NCBI RefSeq assembly: GCF_900100715.1
Contig: NZ_FNCA01000003.1
Span: 1-64,000 of the forward strand
From: Methanolobus vulcani
GTDB taxonomy: Archaea > Halobacteriota > Methanosarcinia > Methanosarcinales > Methanosarcinaceae
Direction of reading: 5' to 3'
DNA length: 64,000 nucleotides
Made by a program: the position numbers and the translations under genes. Below are positions 53,369-62,511 of the stretch, piece by piece. How positions within the stretch are numbered: the first letter of the stretch is position 1; each line of letters starts with the position of its first letter. The notes beneath the pieces are model-generated. The model ran no database searches. It was not told where the DNA came from and worked only from the letters and a program-made list of their open reading frames with translations.

Positions 53369-54715
53369 ATGACACTCGAAGAACAGGTACTTGAAAAAAT
53401 AAAACCCAGTCCTGCTGAAAAAGAGAAGTTGCAGGAAGTTGCTTCAGAATTACTTGCAAGAGTCAGTACCATTGCAAGAATAAAAGGAATAGAGGGCATC
53501 ATCCCAAAGCTTGTAGGTTCTGCGGCCAGAGACACATGGATATCAGGCACACACGACCTTGATGTCTTTATCTCATTCCCGGAAAGTGTGAGCCGTGAAG
53601 AACTGGAAGAGAACGGCCTCCTGATCGCAAGAGAAGTTGCAAGAAATGGAACCAATGTTGAAGAACGCTATGCTGAGCATCCTTACCTTAACATGCATTA
53701 CAAAGGCTTCGATGTTGATCTCGTACCCTGTTTTGCCGTTGAATCCGCATCAGAGATTAAATCTGCTGTTGACAGGACGCCATTCCACAACGAATTCATC
53801 AAAATGAGCATCCCCGGAAGAGAGGACGATGTACTCATGATGAAACAGTTCATGAAAGGCACCGGCACTTATGGTTCAGAACTTCGGACACAGGGTTTTT
53901 CTGGCTACCTTACTGAACTGCTCATAGTACACTATGGCTCATTCCGCAACCTGATACGCAATGCCTGCACCTGGAAACCAGGACTTGTAATAGATATGCT
54001 GGAACACGGTACTCTCAGGCACGAAGATCCTCTGGTTGTCATTGATCCCACTGATCCTAAAAGAAATGTAGCAGCAGCACTTTCCCTGAACCGTTTTGCG
54101 CAGTTTATCGATGCTTGCAGGGCTTATTCTGATAATCCTTCAGAAGAATTCTTTTTCCCAAAAGCAAAGGAACCAATGTCAGATTATGAGATAAGAAACA
54201 TGATGCAATCCAGAGGAAGCTCATTTATAGCAATTGTTTTTGAAACTCCTGAACTTGTGGATGACATACTCTATCCGCAACTTGATAAGATGGAACACTC
54301 AGTCCATGCACTTCTGGAAGATTACGAGTTCCAGGTTCTCAACTCAGGATACTGGGCGAATGAACAGTCCATAGTTGTTGTCGAGCTGATAGCATCTGAA
54401 CTCCCGGCTGTGAAAAAGCACAGAGGACCGCCGGTATGGGTAACGGAACATGCAAAAGGATTCAAGACTAAATACAGCAACTCTGATGAGCTGTTTTCCA
54501 TGTACATTGAAAACGGGTTCTATGTAGCTGATATAAAACGTAAGTTCACAACTGCAAAAGAACTGCTTCAGAAAAGAATGCAAACCTGTTCCCTTGGAAA
54601 ACACCTTGGGAAAGCCGTATTGGAAAGCTTTACAGTTCTTGAAAATAATGCCATCCTTGAGATAAAAGATCCTGGTTTCAGGGTTTTCATGAGAAAATGG
54701 GAGCAGGGTAAATAG
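53369..54715 (+). CDS. cca: CCA-adding tRNA nucleotidyltransferase, archaeal class I
   Basis: 448 residues. It adds or repairs the 3' CCA end of tRNAs. The nucleotidyltransferase motif VGSAARDTWISGTHDLDVFI near residues 48-68 contains the catalytic Asp pair, with a third carboxylate in GFDVDLVPCF near 112-121. The archaeal class I body and tail domains follow (LRTQGFSGYLTELLIVHYG). All four tRNA genes in this window already encode CCA, so the enzyme may serve mainly repair. TTATTATAAC about 45 bases upstream may be the promoter. Confidence 0.95.
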   Translation: MTLEEQVLEKIKPSPAEKEKLQEVASELLARVSTIARIKGIEGIIPKLVGSAARDTWISGTHDLDVFISFPESVSREELEENGLLIAREVARNGTNVEERYAEHPYLNMHYKGFDVDLVPCFAVESASEIKSAVDRTPFHNEFIKMSIPGREDDVLMMKQFMKGTGTYGSELRTQGFSGYLTELLIVHYGSFRNLIRNACTWKPGLVIDMLEHGTLRHEDPLVVIDPTDPKRNVAAALSLNRFAQFIDACRAYSDNPSEEFFFPKAKEPMSDYEIRNMMQSRGSSFIAIVFETPELVDDILYPQLDKMEHSVHALLEDYEFQVLNSGYWANEQSIVVVELIASELPAVKKHRGPPVWVTEHAKGFKTKYSNSDELFSMYIENGFYVADIKRKFTTAKELLQKRMQTCSLGKHLGKAVLESFTVLENNAILEIKDPGFRVFMRKWEQGK

Positions 54716-54761
54716 GCCTACACCCGACACTTTGTATTAGCAAATTCCAGGGGGATTTAAA

Positions 54762-55598
54762 TCAGAGTCCTTCAAGTCTTTTCTGATAGAAGAAATACTG
54801 CTGCGCATAGCCGCAGTAGCGTCCAAAATACATTCGTCCCCAGTTGCCAATTTTACTTTTGGTTGCATTCCCATTGAAATATTCATGGTGACCGTAAATT
54901 GTTTTCACAACTTTTTCAACATGAGTATCTACAGGAAATGCTTCCATCTTCTCAAATGCAAAAAGGAGGATACAATCCGCAACTTTCTCACCGATGCCCT
55001 CAAGGAACATCAGCCTCTGTTTGGCTTCCTCGTAGTCAACTTTAAAAATATCATCAAGAATTAGATTACCATCCTCTACATGCTTTGCAGCCTTAATGAC
55101 ACGGCCACCTCTGAAGCCTAGTTTGCAGGCCCTCAGATCATCATCACATGCATGAACAAGTGCATGAGGTTCAGGAAAACTGTAGTAACCATCTTCGATC
55201 TCTTTTCCGTAATTCTTACACATCATGGAAATTGCACGCTTAATATTAGGAATGCTCCACGCCGTTGCAAGCATATAGGATATTAAACACTCCCAGGGGT
55301 CCTGCCTGATAAGACGCAGACCCATATACTTGTTAATGGCTTCGTCCATGAATTCATCCTTATTCACTTCCTGAAGAATGGAATCAAGGTCATCGTCAAA
55401 ACGGAAGTAATTCTCAAAGAAACTTTTTGGCAGGGAGCAGTCTACAAGAACTTCACGGCTGTTTTTGTCCTGCTGCAACCTCGCAATATGACCATTCACA
55501 ACCCCGGTCCACCAACCATCAATAAGGTCCCAGCGGAAGACCTGCCCGCAATCAAGAGTGTAGTCAAGATTGAAATTCTCAGAGAAAAGAGTGTACAT
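54762..55598 (-). CDS. 8-oxoguanine DNA glycosylase/lyase, OGG1 type
   Basis: 278 residues. An OGG1-like N domain (FNLDYTLDCGQVFRWDLIDG) precedes the HhH-GPD core. LEGIGEKVADCILLFAF near residues 205-221 holds the helix-hairpin-helix and the catalytic Lys (GEKVADC); FPVDTHVEKVVK near 227-238 has the conserved Asp. QDPWECLISYMLATAWSI resembles the OGG1 NNN/ DPWE motif region. It should excise 8-oxoguanine from DNA. The ATG at 55598 begins one base after the stop of the upstream kinase gene (TGACATG), so translation is coupled; a TTG at 55616 inside that gene is the alternative. Confidence 0.88.
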   Translation of the reverse strand: MYTLFSENFNLDYTLDCGQVFRWDLIDGWWTGVVNGHIARLQQDKNSREVLVDCSLPKSFFENYFRFDDDLDSILQEVNKDEFMDEAINKYMGLRLIRQDPWECLISYMLATAWSIPNIKRAISMMCKNYGKEIEDGYYSFPEPHALVHACDDDLRACKLGFRGGRVIKAAKHVEDGNLILDDIFKVDYEEAKQRLMFLEGIGEKVADCILLFAFEKMEAFPVDTHVEKVVKTIYGHHEYFNGNATKSKIGNWGRMYFGRYCGYAQQYFFYQKRLEGL

Positions 55599-55599
55599 G

Positions 55600-57003
55600 T
55601 CAGGAACTGAGTTCAAGCTCCCTTAAAAAAATGGCGGCTGATATAGTGTCCCCAAGTCCCACGGTTGAAACCGGTTCATCACAGATACGTGTCGGCACAA
55701 TGGTCACCTGGTATGAATCATGCATTCCGCACACGGTGCTGCACTTCAGTTTATCCCCAATGTGCTGTGCCAATTTCGAACATTCATTTTTACCAAATTC
55801 ACTTTCAGGAATCTCAGATGCAATTTCAAGTAATGAATTCCTGTCAGCAAGTTTACCGGAACATGCAAAAGCTGCAGCGCATCCGGCTCCGAAGTTCATC
55901 GCTTCGATTATAATTTCAGGGTCATCATTTTTCATGCACGAAACTGAAACAACAAATTCTCTTGTATGAACAAGCATCCTGCAAAGTCCAGAACCATTGC
56001 ATAGAGAAATTGCAGCATCTGCAATTGCTACAGAATCCATTTCAAGAATAGATTTCGAGTCAATGCCATTTAATCCTGCAAGCATGGCAAGTTCATCCTC
56101 GTTCATTCCTATACGATCAACGATTGGCGAAAGTTTAGAGAATGCATATAATGCAATATCGTTTGATGAAAAATGACCGAATTCAACATGGATGTGCAAA
56201 TCCTTACGGATATCTTTCCAGCTTTGAAGTTGATCTAAAGATGAATTCAGTTTTTCCTTGTACCCTGAAGAAGCTTTTTCAGAGCCAGCTGGTAAAGAGT
56301 CAACCTCATTCTCATGAAGCATATGATAACCGGAAATTATAGCCCCATTCATTTCCGATACATGGTCCATTGAATAGTTCCTGAATTCCTCATCCATATG
56401 AAGCTCAAAATTCAACGGATCATAGGTTGCTATGAACCTGTTCTCCCTTGGAACTTCAAATTCCTGCCCTGAAAAAGAGACCACATCACCTTTTCTAAAA
56501 TCAAAAACAAAATGTATTAGCTCTGGTTGATTGTTATTTGCGGGAAGAAAATTTTCCAATTCAGCGCTTTTGTAAAGCTTCCCTTCAAATGGATGATAAA
56601 TGGCTTTATTGGAAAAAAATGATAGTTGTAACTTTGATAAACTTGCTACATTAGGCACAACTCTGGAAGCTCCAAGTTCTGAAAGGACGTTTGACATTAT
56701 TCCCATGTTGCCGCCCATTCTCATAAAAGAGCCATCGATGAACGTGTTCTTTATCCATTGGAAAACATGTGAATCTTTAATCATCCACTCTGCACCTGTT
56801 CCTTTACGCATACAGGTGATAAGCCCTGCTAGAAAATCAGTCTTTGAAGAAATCGAACCTGGGGATGAAGTGAGCTTTTTTTGAAGCTTATCTGAAAATA
56901 CGGAATCATCTGCGTCCAATTCTCTTATCATGTGGGATAATTCACTGCCATCTATATGGTAAATTGAATCTATATTGGCATTATAGGCACAAAGAATATT
57001 CAT
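55600..57003 (-). CDS. ADP-dependent sugar kinase family protein, divergent paralog
   Basis: 467 residues of the ADP-dependent glucokinase/phosphofructokinase family. The catalytic STVGLGDTISAAIFL near the C terminus holds the general-base Asp of the GxGD motif. The N terminus reads MNILCAYNANIDSIYHIDG, with the substrate-binding N-x-D, and MRMGGNMGIMSNVLSELGA and HVEFGHFSS match conserved regions. It is shorter and more divergent than its neighbour. Substrate is uncertain: glucose, fructose 6-phosphate, another sugar or nucleoside. It follows the ADP-PFK gene by 3 bases and is coupled to the DNA glycosylase downstream. Confidence 0.85.
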   Translation of the reverse strand: MNILCAYNANIDSIYHIDGSELSHMIRELDADDSVFSDKLQKKLTSSPGSISSKTDFLAGLITCMRKGTGAEWMIKDSHVFQWIKNTFIDGSFMRMGGNMGIMSNVLSELGASRVVPNVASLSKLQLSFFSNKAIYHPFEGKLYKSAELENFLPANNNQPELIHFVFDFRKGDVVSFSGQEFEVPRENRFIATYDPLNFELHMDEEFRNYSMDHVSEMNGAIISGYHMLHENEVDSLPAGSEKASSGYKEKLNSSLDQLQSWKDIRKDLHIHVEFGHFSSNDIALYAFSKLSPIVDRIGMNEDELAMLAGLNGIDSKSILEMDSVAIADAAISLCNGSGLCRMLVHTREFVVSVSCMKNDDPEIIIEAMNFGAGCAAAFACSGKLADRNSLLEIASEIPESEFGKNECSKLAQHIGDKLKCSTVCGMHDSYQVTIVPTRICDEPVSTVGLGDTISAAIFLRELELSS

Positions 57004-57006
57004 CGA

Positions 57007-58494
57007 TTACTCCGTTATTCTGCATATGTTTATTTTTGGCATTTTTGCCAGTAAAGCGATGAACGCACCTGCTGAGATGGCATCACCAATTCCTACTGTT
57101 GCAACGGGGTCCTTTACGACCTTGGAAGGAATGATTATGAGATTATGATCCAGAGCACTTATGCAACCATCTTCGAAATCTTCGGCTGAGCATATGTTGT
57201 TCCTGACAAGGTGTTTTTCAAGTTCTATCAGATCCCTGTAACCCTCATCATAAACCGGCACTCCAAGACCTATATCTATGTCATCGATACCTGTGATGTT
57301 ACCGGTTGCAGCTTGTGTTGCTGCCACGGCCGATGCGAAAAGTAACGCCTGACGATGTGCATCTGCATCAAGAGGATGGTCCTTTGAGACCACACAAATG
57401 TAGAATCCTAGTGAATGAATATGTACTCTCTGGAGTTCCAGTTCCCTGAGCAGCATTACAGCGCCTTCGTAAAGTGAAACAATGCTGTTCTCTCCTTTAT
57501 TGATAACAGAATATGCAAGTTCCTCATAACCAAGGACATTGAGAGCGTTTGCAACTTCCACGGTGTCAAGACCAAGAGAGGTTACATGCTTTTTTACAAT
57601 CTCAGCGAGCAATGCTTTGCGAATAACCTTATTCTGTATGGATGTGAATTCCACATGAAGGCGCATCTGGGGATTGCATCCTTTCAGGCGTTCTATGACT
57701 TTGACAGCACGCTGAACATAATCCTTGTATGTGGTGCCGTCATCATATTCTTCCTTGATCATCTGGTAACCTGAAAGTATGGCACCGTCAATGTCTTCCC
57801 TGATATCTGAAAGTTGCTCGTACATTTCAGGACTCATATCAATACGAAGCCATTTTGGTCTTGATGAAACAATAAGTCGGTTGTCCCTTGGAACTACGAA
57901 CTCCTCACCAGAACAGCGGAAACGCATGCCTTTAGAGAATTCAAGTATCCAGTTGATCTTGGGTTTTTGATTAGGATCGTATGCTTCCTTTGGGTGTTTG
58001 AGATATAGCTTGCCGTTCTCTATTACAGGATGTTTCAGGTTGGGAGAATCTACAAAATAGTCCGCCTGATCTTTTGAAAGCCAGGGAACATATGTTATTA
58101 CGTTCTTCACGCCAAGGTTTGCAAGTAAGTTTGAGATTATTCCTGCCTGACCTCCCATGCGTGCAGAGTCAAAGACCATGTTGTCCATGAGCCACTCATG
58201 AAGGTCAGATGTATAAGTTGGAACCTCGGCGGCTTTCCCATCACGCATAGCGATTATAAGTCTTGCAAGAAAATCAGCCGGTTCATTGATCTCACGGGGA
58301 TAAGCGATTATTCTTTCCCTCACATGCTCATAACCAATGATATTTGTGAGCTTTTTAATGTCATCTTTGCGAACATGTTTCATGGCATCAACATTGCTGT
58401 TATAAGCCACAAACACACCCTGTACGTTCCCAAGCTCTCCCTTTACATTGGAAACAGCTTCAGAATAACGTTTCTCCCATTCCTCGATCTCCAT
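57007..58494 (-). CDS. ADP-dependent phosphofructokinase/glucokinase
   Basis: 495 residues from the ATG at 58494 (GGGTGA 4 bases upstream). It belongs to the ADP-dependent kinases of the modified Embden-Meyerhof pathway found in Thermococcales and Methanosarcinales, which phosphorylate fructose 6-phosphate or glucose using ADP. ATVGIGDAISAGAFIALLAK holds the catalytic Asp; GVFVAYNSNVDAMKHV near the N terminus, ARMGGQAGIISNLLANLG near 135 and LHVEFTSIQNK near 290 are other conserved parts. In methanogens it probably mobilises stored glycogen. First gene of a three-gene unit. Confidence 0.92.
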   Translation of the reverse strand: MEIEEWEKRYSEAVSNVKGELGNVQGVFVAYNSNVDAMKHVRKDDIKKLTNIIGYEHVRERIIAYPREINEPADFLARLIIAMRDGKAAEVPTYTSDLHEWLMDNMVFDSARMGGQAGIISNLLANLGVKNVITYVPWLSKDQADYFVDSPNLKHPVIENGKLYLKHPKEAYDPNQKPKINWILEFSKGMRFRCSGEEFVVPRDNRLIVSSRPKWLRIDMSPEMYEQLSDIREDIDGAILSGYQMIKEEYDDGTTYKDYVQRAVKVIERLKGCNPQMRLHVEFTSIQNKVIRKALLAEIVKKHVTSLGLDTVEVANALNVLGYEELAYSVINKGENSIVSLYEGAVMLLRELELQRVHIHSLGFYICVVSKDHPLDADAHRQALLFASAVAATQAATGNITGIDDIDIGLGVPVYDEGYRDLIELEKHLVRNNICSAEDFEDGCISALDHNLIIIPSKVVKDPVATVGIGDAISAGAFIALLAKMPKINICRITE

Positions 58495-58611
58495 TACTTC
58501 ACCCAATTGATATTAATTATGTTTATAGAGTATTTATAAACGATGGATGGAGAGGAAATATAAAAAAATTAAAGAATTAAAAAGTCAAAAAAGAAAATAA
58601 CAAAACCAATC

Positions 58612-59553
58612 TCAAATGAGACCGGTCGTTTCATCCATGCCAAGCATGATGTTCATGTTCTGTATAGCAGCACCTGATGCACCTTTTCCAAGGTTGTCCA
58701 GACGTGAGATTACCTGGATCTGCTCATCGTTGCCGTAGATGTAAATGTCAGAATAATTCGTGTCGTTGCTTCCCTGAACATCGAAAGCATTGTCCACAAG
58801 GTCATCAGCCTCATCAACTTTGTGGACCCGGACGAATATTGAATCACCGAAATACTTCTGGTAGATCTCATACAGATCCTGCTTTGTTACAGGTTTTTCC
58901 AGGTCCTTCACTGAAAGAGGTAATGTAACTGCAAGTCCCCTTGGGAAATTAGAAACAACTGGCATGAGGATCGGATTTACGCTCAGACCGGCACGTACCT
59001 TTATCTCTGGAACGTGCTTGTGTGTCAGGCCAAGAGCATACTGCCTTGGAGCTTTGTAAGCTCTCTCTTCTGTGGTTTCGTATGTCTGTATCATCTGCTT
59101 TCCACCACCTGTATATCCAGTGATTGAAAACAATGGAACTGCTGTGTCCTTTGAGATGATTCCTTCTTCTATAAGAGGATAAAGTGCAACTATGGCCGCT
59201 GATGCATGACAACCAGGATTGGAAACCCTGATTGCTCCGGCTACATTCTCCCTGTGTTTAGCAGAGAGTTCCGGTAGTCCGTAAGCCCATGAATCGTTTG
59301 TACGGTTGGCTGTGGATGCATCAATTATCCTTGTGTCAGGATTTGTGACCAGATTGACAGTGTCTGCGACAGCTTCATCCGGCAGGCACAGGAATACAAG
59401 GTCTGCCTCGTTGAGTAGCTTTGTTCTCAGTTCCCTGTTGTGACGCTCATCGTATGGAATCTCAAGTATCTCTACTTCCGGATGCTTTGCCAGACGCTCA
59501 TTTACCAGTAATCCAGTCGTTCCGTGTTGACCGTCCACATATATCTTGTACAT
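58612..59553 (-). CDS. argC: N-acetyl-gamma-glutamyl-phosphate reductase, type 2
   Basis: 313 residues. It makes N-acetylglutamate semialdehyde in arginine synthesis. The N terminus YKIYVDGQHGTTGLLVNERL is that of the shorter type 2 ArgC common in proteobacteria, not the longer IGASGYTG type. The catalytic Cys is in VSNPGCHASAAIVALYPL near residue 117. SITGYTGGGKQMI follows near 148. The ATG at 59553 has GAGGAAG just upstream. It follows argJ by 65 bases on the same strand. Type 2 in a methanogen suggests bacterial origin (inference). Confidence 0.93.
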   Translation of the reverse strand: MYKIYVDGQHGTTGLLVNERLAKHPEVEILEIPYDERHNRELRTKLLNEADLVFLCLPDEAVADTVNLVTNPDTRIIDASTANRTNDSWAYGLPELSAKHRENVAGAIRVSNPGCHASAAIVALYPLIEEGIISKDTAVPLFSITGYTGGGKQMIQTYETTEERAYKAPRQYALGLTHKHVPEIKVRAGLSVNPILMPVVSNFPRGLAVTLPLSVKDLEKPVTKQDLYEIYQKYFGDSIFVRVHKVDEADDLVDNAFDVQGSNDTNYSDIYIYGNDEQIQVISRLDNLGKGASGAAIQNMNIMLGMDETTGLI

Positions 59554-59618
59554 TATCTTCCTCGAAATCAATAATTGTCAGTTAAATTAATAATTAGATT
59601 AGTAATCAGGTCGAATTA

Positions 59619-60803
59619 TCAGGTTGTGTATTCAGCATTAATCCTGACATAATCGTAAGTCAGGTCACAACCCCATGCTGTTGCACTCTTATCACCCATG
59701 CCAAGGTCGGTGATGATGTAAATTTCATCTTCTTCCATGATGGCTTTTAACTGTGAAAGGGTTTCCTCATCGTTTCTGACGACCTCACCGTTCTTTACAA
59801 GCTCCACAACCTCGGTTCCTGCTGAGAATGAAAGAGAGATCTTTTCAGGATCCATATTGGCACCGGAGTAGCCTGCTGCTACTACGATACGTCCCCAGTT
59901 TGGATCCTGACCGAATATTGCGGTTTTTACAAGTGGGGAACGGACAATTGCTTTGGTTACAAGACGGGCATCCTCTTCTGTTGCTGCACCTGTTACTTTG
60001 GATTCAATGAGTTTGGTAGCACCTTCGCCGTCAACTGCTATCATCTTTGCAAGCTCTGTGAGAACATAATCAAGACCTGCCTGAATGTCAGAAACTTCAG
60101 GAGTGATGCCGGATTGACCTGTAGCTGTTACAAGAACCATATCGTTGGTGCTTGTGTCACCGTCTACTACTATCATGTTGAAACTCTTGTCAACGGCAAC
60201 TGTCAGGCATGACTGTAATACATCAGGGTGAACTTCCGCATCGGTATAAACGAAAGCGAGCATTGTACCCATGTTTGGCTCGATCATTCCAGCACCTTTG
60301 GCAATTCCTGCTATGCGGATGCCACAGTCCATTTCAATCGCGATTTCCTTTGGGACTGTGTCGGTTGTCATGATTGAACGTGCTGCTTTCATGCTAGCGT
60401 CGCCGTCCTCGCCCAGTGATTTTAGAACTTCGTCGATGTGGGCAGTAATCCAGCCGGTGTCAAGTTTTCGGCCTACAACACCTGTAGAAGCCACACCAAT
60501 AAACTCCTCGTTGACACTCATCTTTGATGCGAGAGCGGATGCCATGATTCTTGCATCCGCAAGACCCTGAACACCTGTGAAAGCATTGGCATTGCCGCTG
60601 TTCACAATTACACCTGAGAGTCGGCCGGTCTTTGAGATATGCTCCCTTGTTACTACCAGAGGAGCTGCTATGACCTTGTTCCTTGTGTAAACTCCGGCAG
60701 CATTTCCTTCTGCCTGGATGATTGCCAGTCCCATCTTTCCGGGTTTGATTCCACCGGCACGCACGCCTTTTACAGCACAGATACCGCCTTCAATGAATTT
60801 CAT
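59619..60803 (-). CDS. argJ: Glutamate N-acetyltransferase (ornithine acetyltransferase)
   Basis: 394 residues. It transfers acetyl from N-acetylornithine to glutamate, recycling the acetyl group; some members also use acetyl-CoA. The autoproteolysis site is in GAGMIEPNMGTMLAFVYTDA near residues 177-196, where the Thr of GTMLAF becomes the new N terminus and nucleophile of the beta chain. VNSGNANAFTG, SFNMIVVDGDTSTNDMV and DPNWGRIVVAAGYSG are other signatures. Upstream of argC, forming an argJ-argC operon. Confidence 0.96.
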   Translation of the reverse strand: MKFIEGGICAVKGVRAGGIKPGKMGLAIIQAEGNAAGVYTRNKVIAAPLVVTREHISKTGRLSGVIVNSGNANAFTGVQGLADARIMASALASKMSVNEEFIGVASTGVVGRKLDTGWITAHIDEVLKSLGEDGDASMKAARSIMTTDTVPKEIAIEMDCGIRIAGIAKGAGMIEPNMGTMLAFVYTDAEVHPDVLQSCLTVAVDKSFNMIVVDGDTSTNDMVLVTATGQSGITPEVSDIQAGLDYVLTELAKMIAVDGEGATKLIESKVTGAATEEDARLVTKAIVRSPLVKTAIFGQDPNWGRIVVAAGYSGANMDPEKISLSFSAGTEVVELVKNGEVVRNDEETLSQLKAIMEEDEIYIITDLGMGDKSATAWGCDLTYDYVRINAEYTT

Positions 60804-60903
60804 AATATGCCTTCTACTTAATTTGAATATGATTTTGTGATTGTGATTGCCAGAATTTAGTTTTAAGAGTGATTTTCAGACTTAATTTAAGATTTGGCCG
60901 GAC

Positions 60904-61371
60904 TTACAATTGCCCGAGACCGCTGATGATGTCACCGCGTGTTACAATTCCAACAAGCGTGCCGTCCTCGTTCACTACAGGGAGACGATTTATCTTATGT
61001 TTGCTAAGAATTGTGGAAGCATCCTCGATAGATGTATCAGGACCTACTGCGTAAACACTCTTGGTCATTATTTCCTTAATTGGTTTTGAACCAAAGTCCT
61101 CAAGCATGTCCTTGGTCTCTTCCCAGTTGAGAAGCTCGCGGATAGGTACTTCGATAACCTCAAAAGGACTTGGCAGCCAGAGACCACCATGTTCCGGAAC
61201 CTCAAGCAGTTTGAGAATGTCCCCCTCTGAAACGATTCCAACTACTTTACCGTCATCTACCACTGGAAGACCACTTACCTTATTTTGCTTCAGGAGTTGT
61301 GCTACCTCCCTGATAGGTGTTTCAGAGGAACAGGTTACAACGTCAGTGTTCATTACATCTTTTACGTCCAT
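60904..61371 (-). CDS. Tandem CBS-domain protein
   Basis: 155 residues made of two CBS domains: NTDVVTCSSETPIREVAQLL...GLPVVDDGKVVGIVSEGDIL-type blocks near 8-55 and VYAVGPDTSIEDASTILSKH with RLPVVNEDGTLVGIVTRGDI near 105-152. A ~45-residue helical insert separates them. Such stand-alone pairs bind adenosyl ligands (AMP, ATP, SAM) and act as sensors that control partner enzymes. The partner is unknown. It lies 100 bases upstream of argJ on the same strand and could be co-transcribed. Confidence 0.92.
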   Translation of the reverse strand: MDVKDVMNTDVVTCSSETPIREVAQLLKQNKVSGLPVVDDGKVVGIVSEGDILKLLEVPEHGGLWLPSPFEVIEVPIRELLNWEETKDMLEDFGSKPIKEIMTKSVYAVGPDTSIEDASTILSKHKINRLPVVNEDGTLVGIVTRGDIISGLGQL

Positions 61372-61608
61372 GATTATACCTTACTTTACTATGATATTTC
61401 AGGATTTGCACCTCAAGTGAGGGCAGAATTCCACATAGTCCATGCTTTTTTGAATATAAGGTGAAAAAGTGGTTGCAGGGGTATAATGGTTGCGCTTTGG
61501 TGCAGATTAGGAAATGGATATGTGTTTTCAGATTTCCCATAATAAAGGAAGGCAATTAAAATTTTCAGAAAATAAAAGACAATTATAAAAATAGAAAGGA
61601 GATGAATA

Positions 61609-61947
61609 TTATCTCTTTGTAAATAGATCTATTAACTTATTTTGGACCTCTTCCATTTTAGCTGCATTAATTTTTGCTACTTTATATTCAATTAAATCTT
61701 CTGCAGCTGTAAATATTTTATTTGTCCGAATAAGGCTTTCTACTCTTAAAGAGCCTTCATCTAAATCTGTTTCACTTAATGTTACAGCATATTCGTCTTG
61801 TCGATTAGAAGAAGTTGTTATTTGACTTAGTATTACATCTTCTCCTTCTAAATCAGCAATTACGAGTGCAGGACGTTTCTTAGTGTTCGTCAAATCCGTA
61901 AACGGAAATGGAATTACTACTATCGATCCTTTTTTCCAGTGACTCAC
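61609..61947 (-). CDS. PemK/MazF-type endoribonuclease toxin
   Basis: 112 residues. MSHWKKGSIVVIPFPFTDLT, the KKRPALVIA block and VILSQITTSS are typical of the MazF/PemK beta-barrel, which cleaves mRNA at short sequences. The start is a GTG at 61947. It lies 23 bases after the antitoxin gene in the usual antitoxin-toxin order. Confidence 0.9.
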   Translation of the reverse strand: MSHWKKGSIVVIPFPFTDLTNTKKRPALVIADLEGEDVILSQITTSSNRQDEYAVTLSETDLDEGSLRVESLIRTNKIFTAAEDLIEYKVAKINAAKMEEVQNKLIDLFTKR

Positions 61948-61970
61948 TTTTTTTCCTCATATTTTGTTGT

Positions 61971-62216
61971 TCATAGATAGTTCCATGCTTCATCTTCTTC
62001 GGGAGTATCCCAAAGTTTAGAAAGGGCTTTTTCTGATGCTATCGCTGTATCCATCCGTGTCTCAATATCATCTAGTGGACGAATTTCAATACGATCTTTT
62101 TTGGCTATGACTGCAACTTTATTTCCGACTTCAAAAAGCCCTTTTCGCATGGCAGATGGGATTACAATTTGTCCCTTGCTTGTTATTGTTGCAGTGCGAA
62201 TGTCTATTACAGACAT
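61971..62216 (-). CDS. AbrB/MazE-type antitoxin
   Basis: 81 residues. The N-terminal SpoVT/AbrB swapped-hairpin domain reads ATITSKGQIVIPSAMRKGLF with VGNKVAVIAKKDRIEIRPL; the acidic C-terminal tail (LWDTPEEDEAWNYL) would wrap the toxin. GGAGG lies 8 bases before the ATG. It should bind its own promoter and repress the pair. Confidence 0.9.
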   Translation of the reverse strand: MSVIDIRTATITSKGQIVIPSAMRKGLFEVGNKVAVIAKKDRIEIRPLDDIETRMDTAIASEKALSKLWDTPEEDEAWNYL

Positions 62217-62415
62217 GTATATTTTCCTCCTGAAAGTTTTTGTACCACACGTCCTTACATGTAATATCTGTAAGACACGTAAGATATAATTTGTTTTTTT
62301 GCTATAAATACTTAAGCACCATAAATCTCATAATAAAGGAAGATTGCACAAAAAAGGAATGATTGGTACCTAAGAGGATAGAATCCTCTTTGGTTTGTAT
62401 GTTAAGTTCTTTTGC

Positions 62416-62511
62416 TTATTTCTTCTTATGATATCGTGCAATGATACGGCTACCATAATCAGCAATCTGAATAACTTTTAATGCGATTATTAACGCAAAT
62501 TCGATATCCAT
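62416..62511 (-). CDS. 31-residue amphipathic peptide (candidate)
   Basis: ATG at 62509-62511, TAA at 62416-62418. TGAGGC lies 7 bases before the start. The product is MDIEFALIIALKVIQIADYG then SRIIARYHKKK: a short hydrophobic helix and a strongly basic tail, as in small membrane-active or membrane-associated peptides. No family recognised. It stands alone in a 950-base region without other genes, upstream of the toxin-antitoxin pair. Confidence 0.4.
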   Translation of the reverse strand: MDIEFALIIALKVIQIADYGSRIIARYHKKK

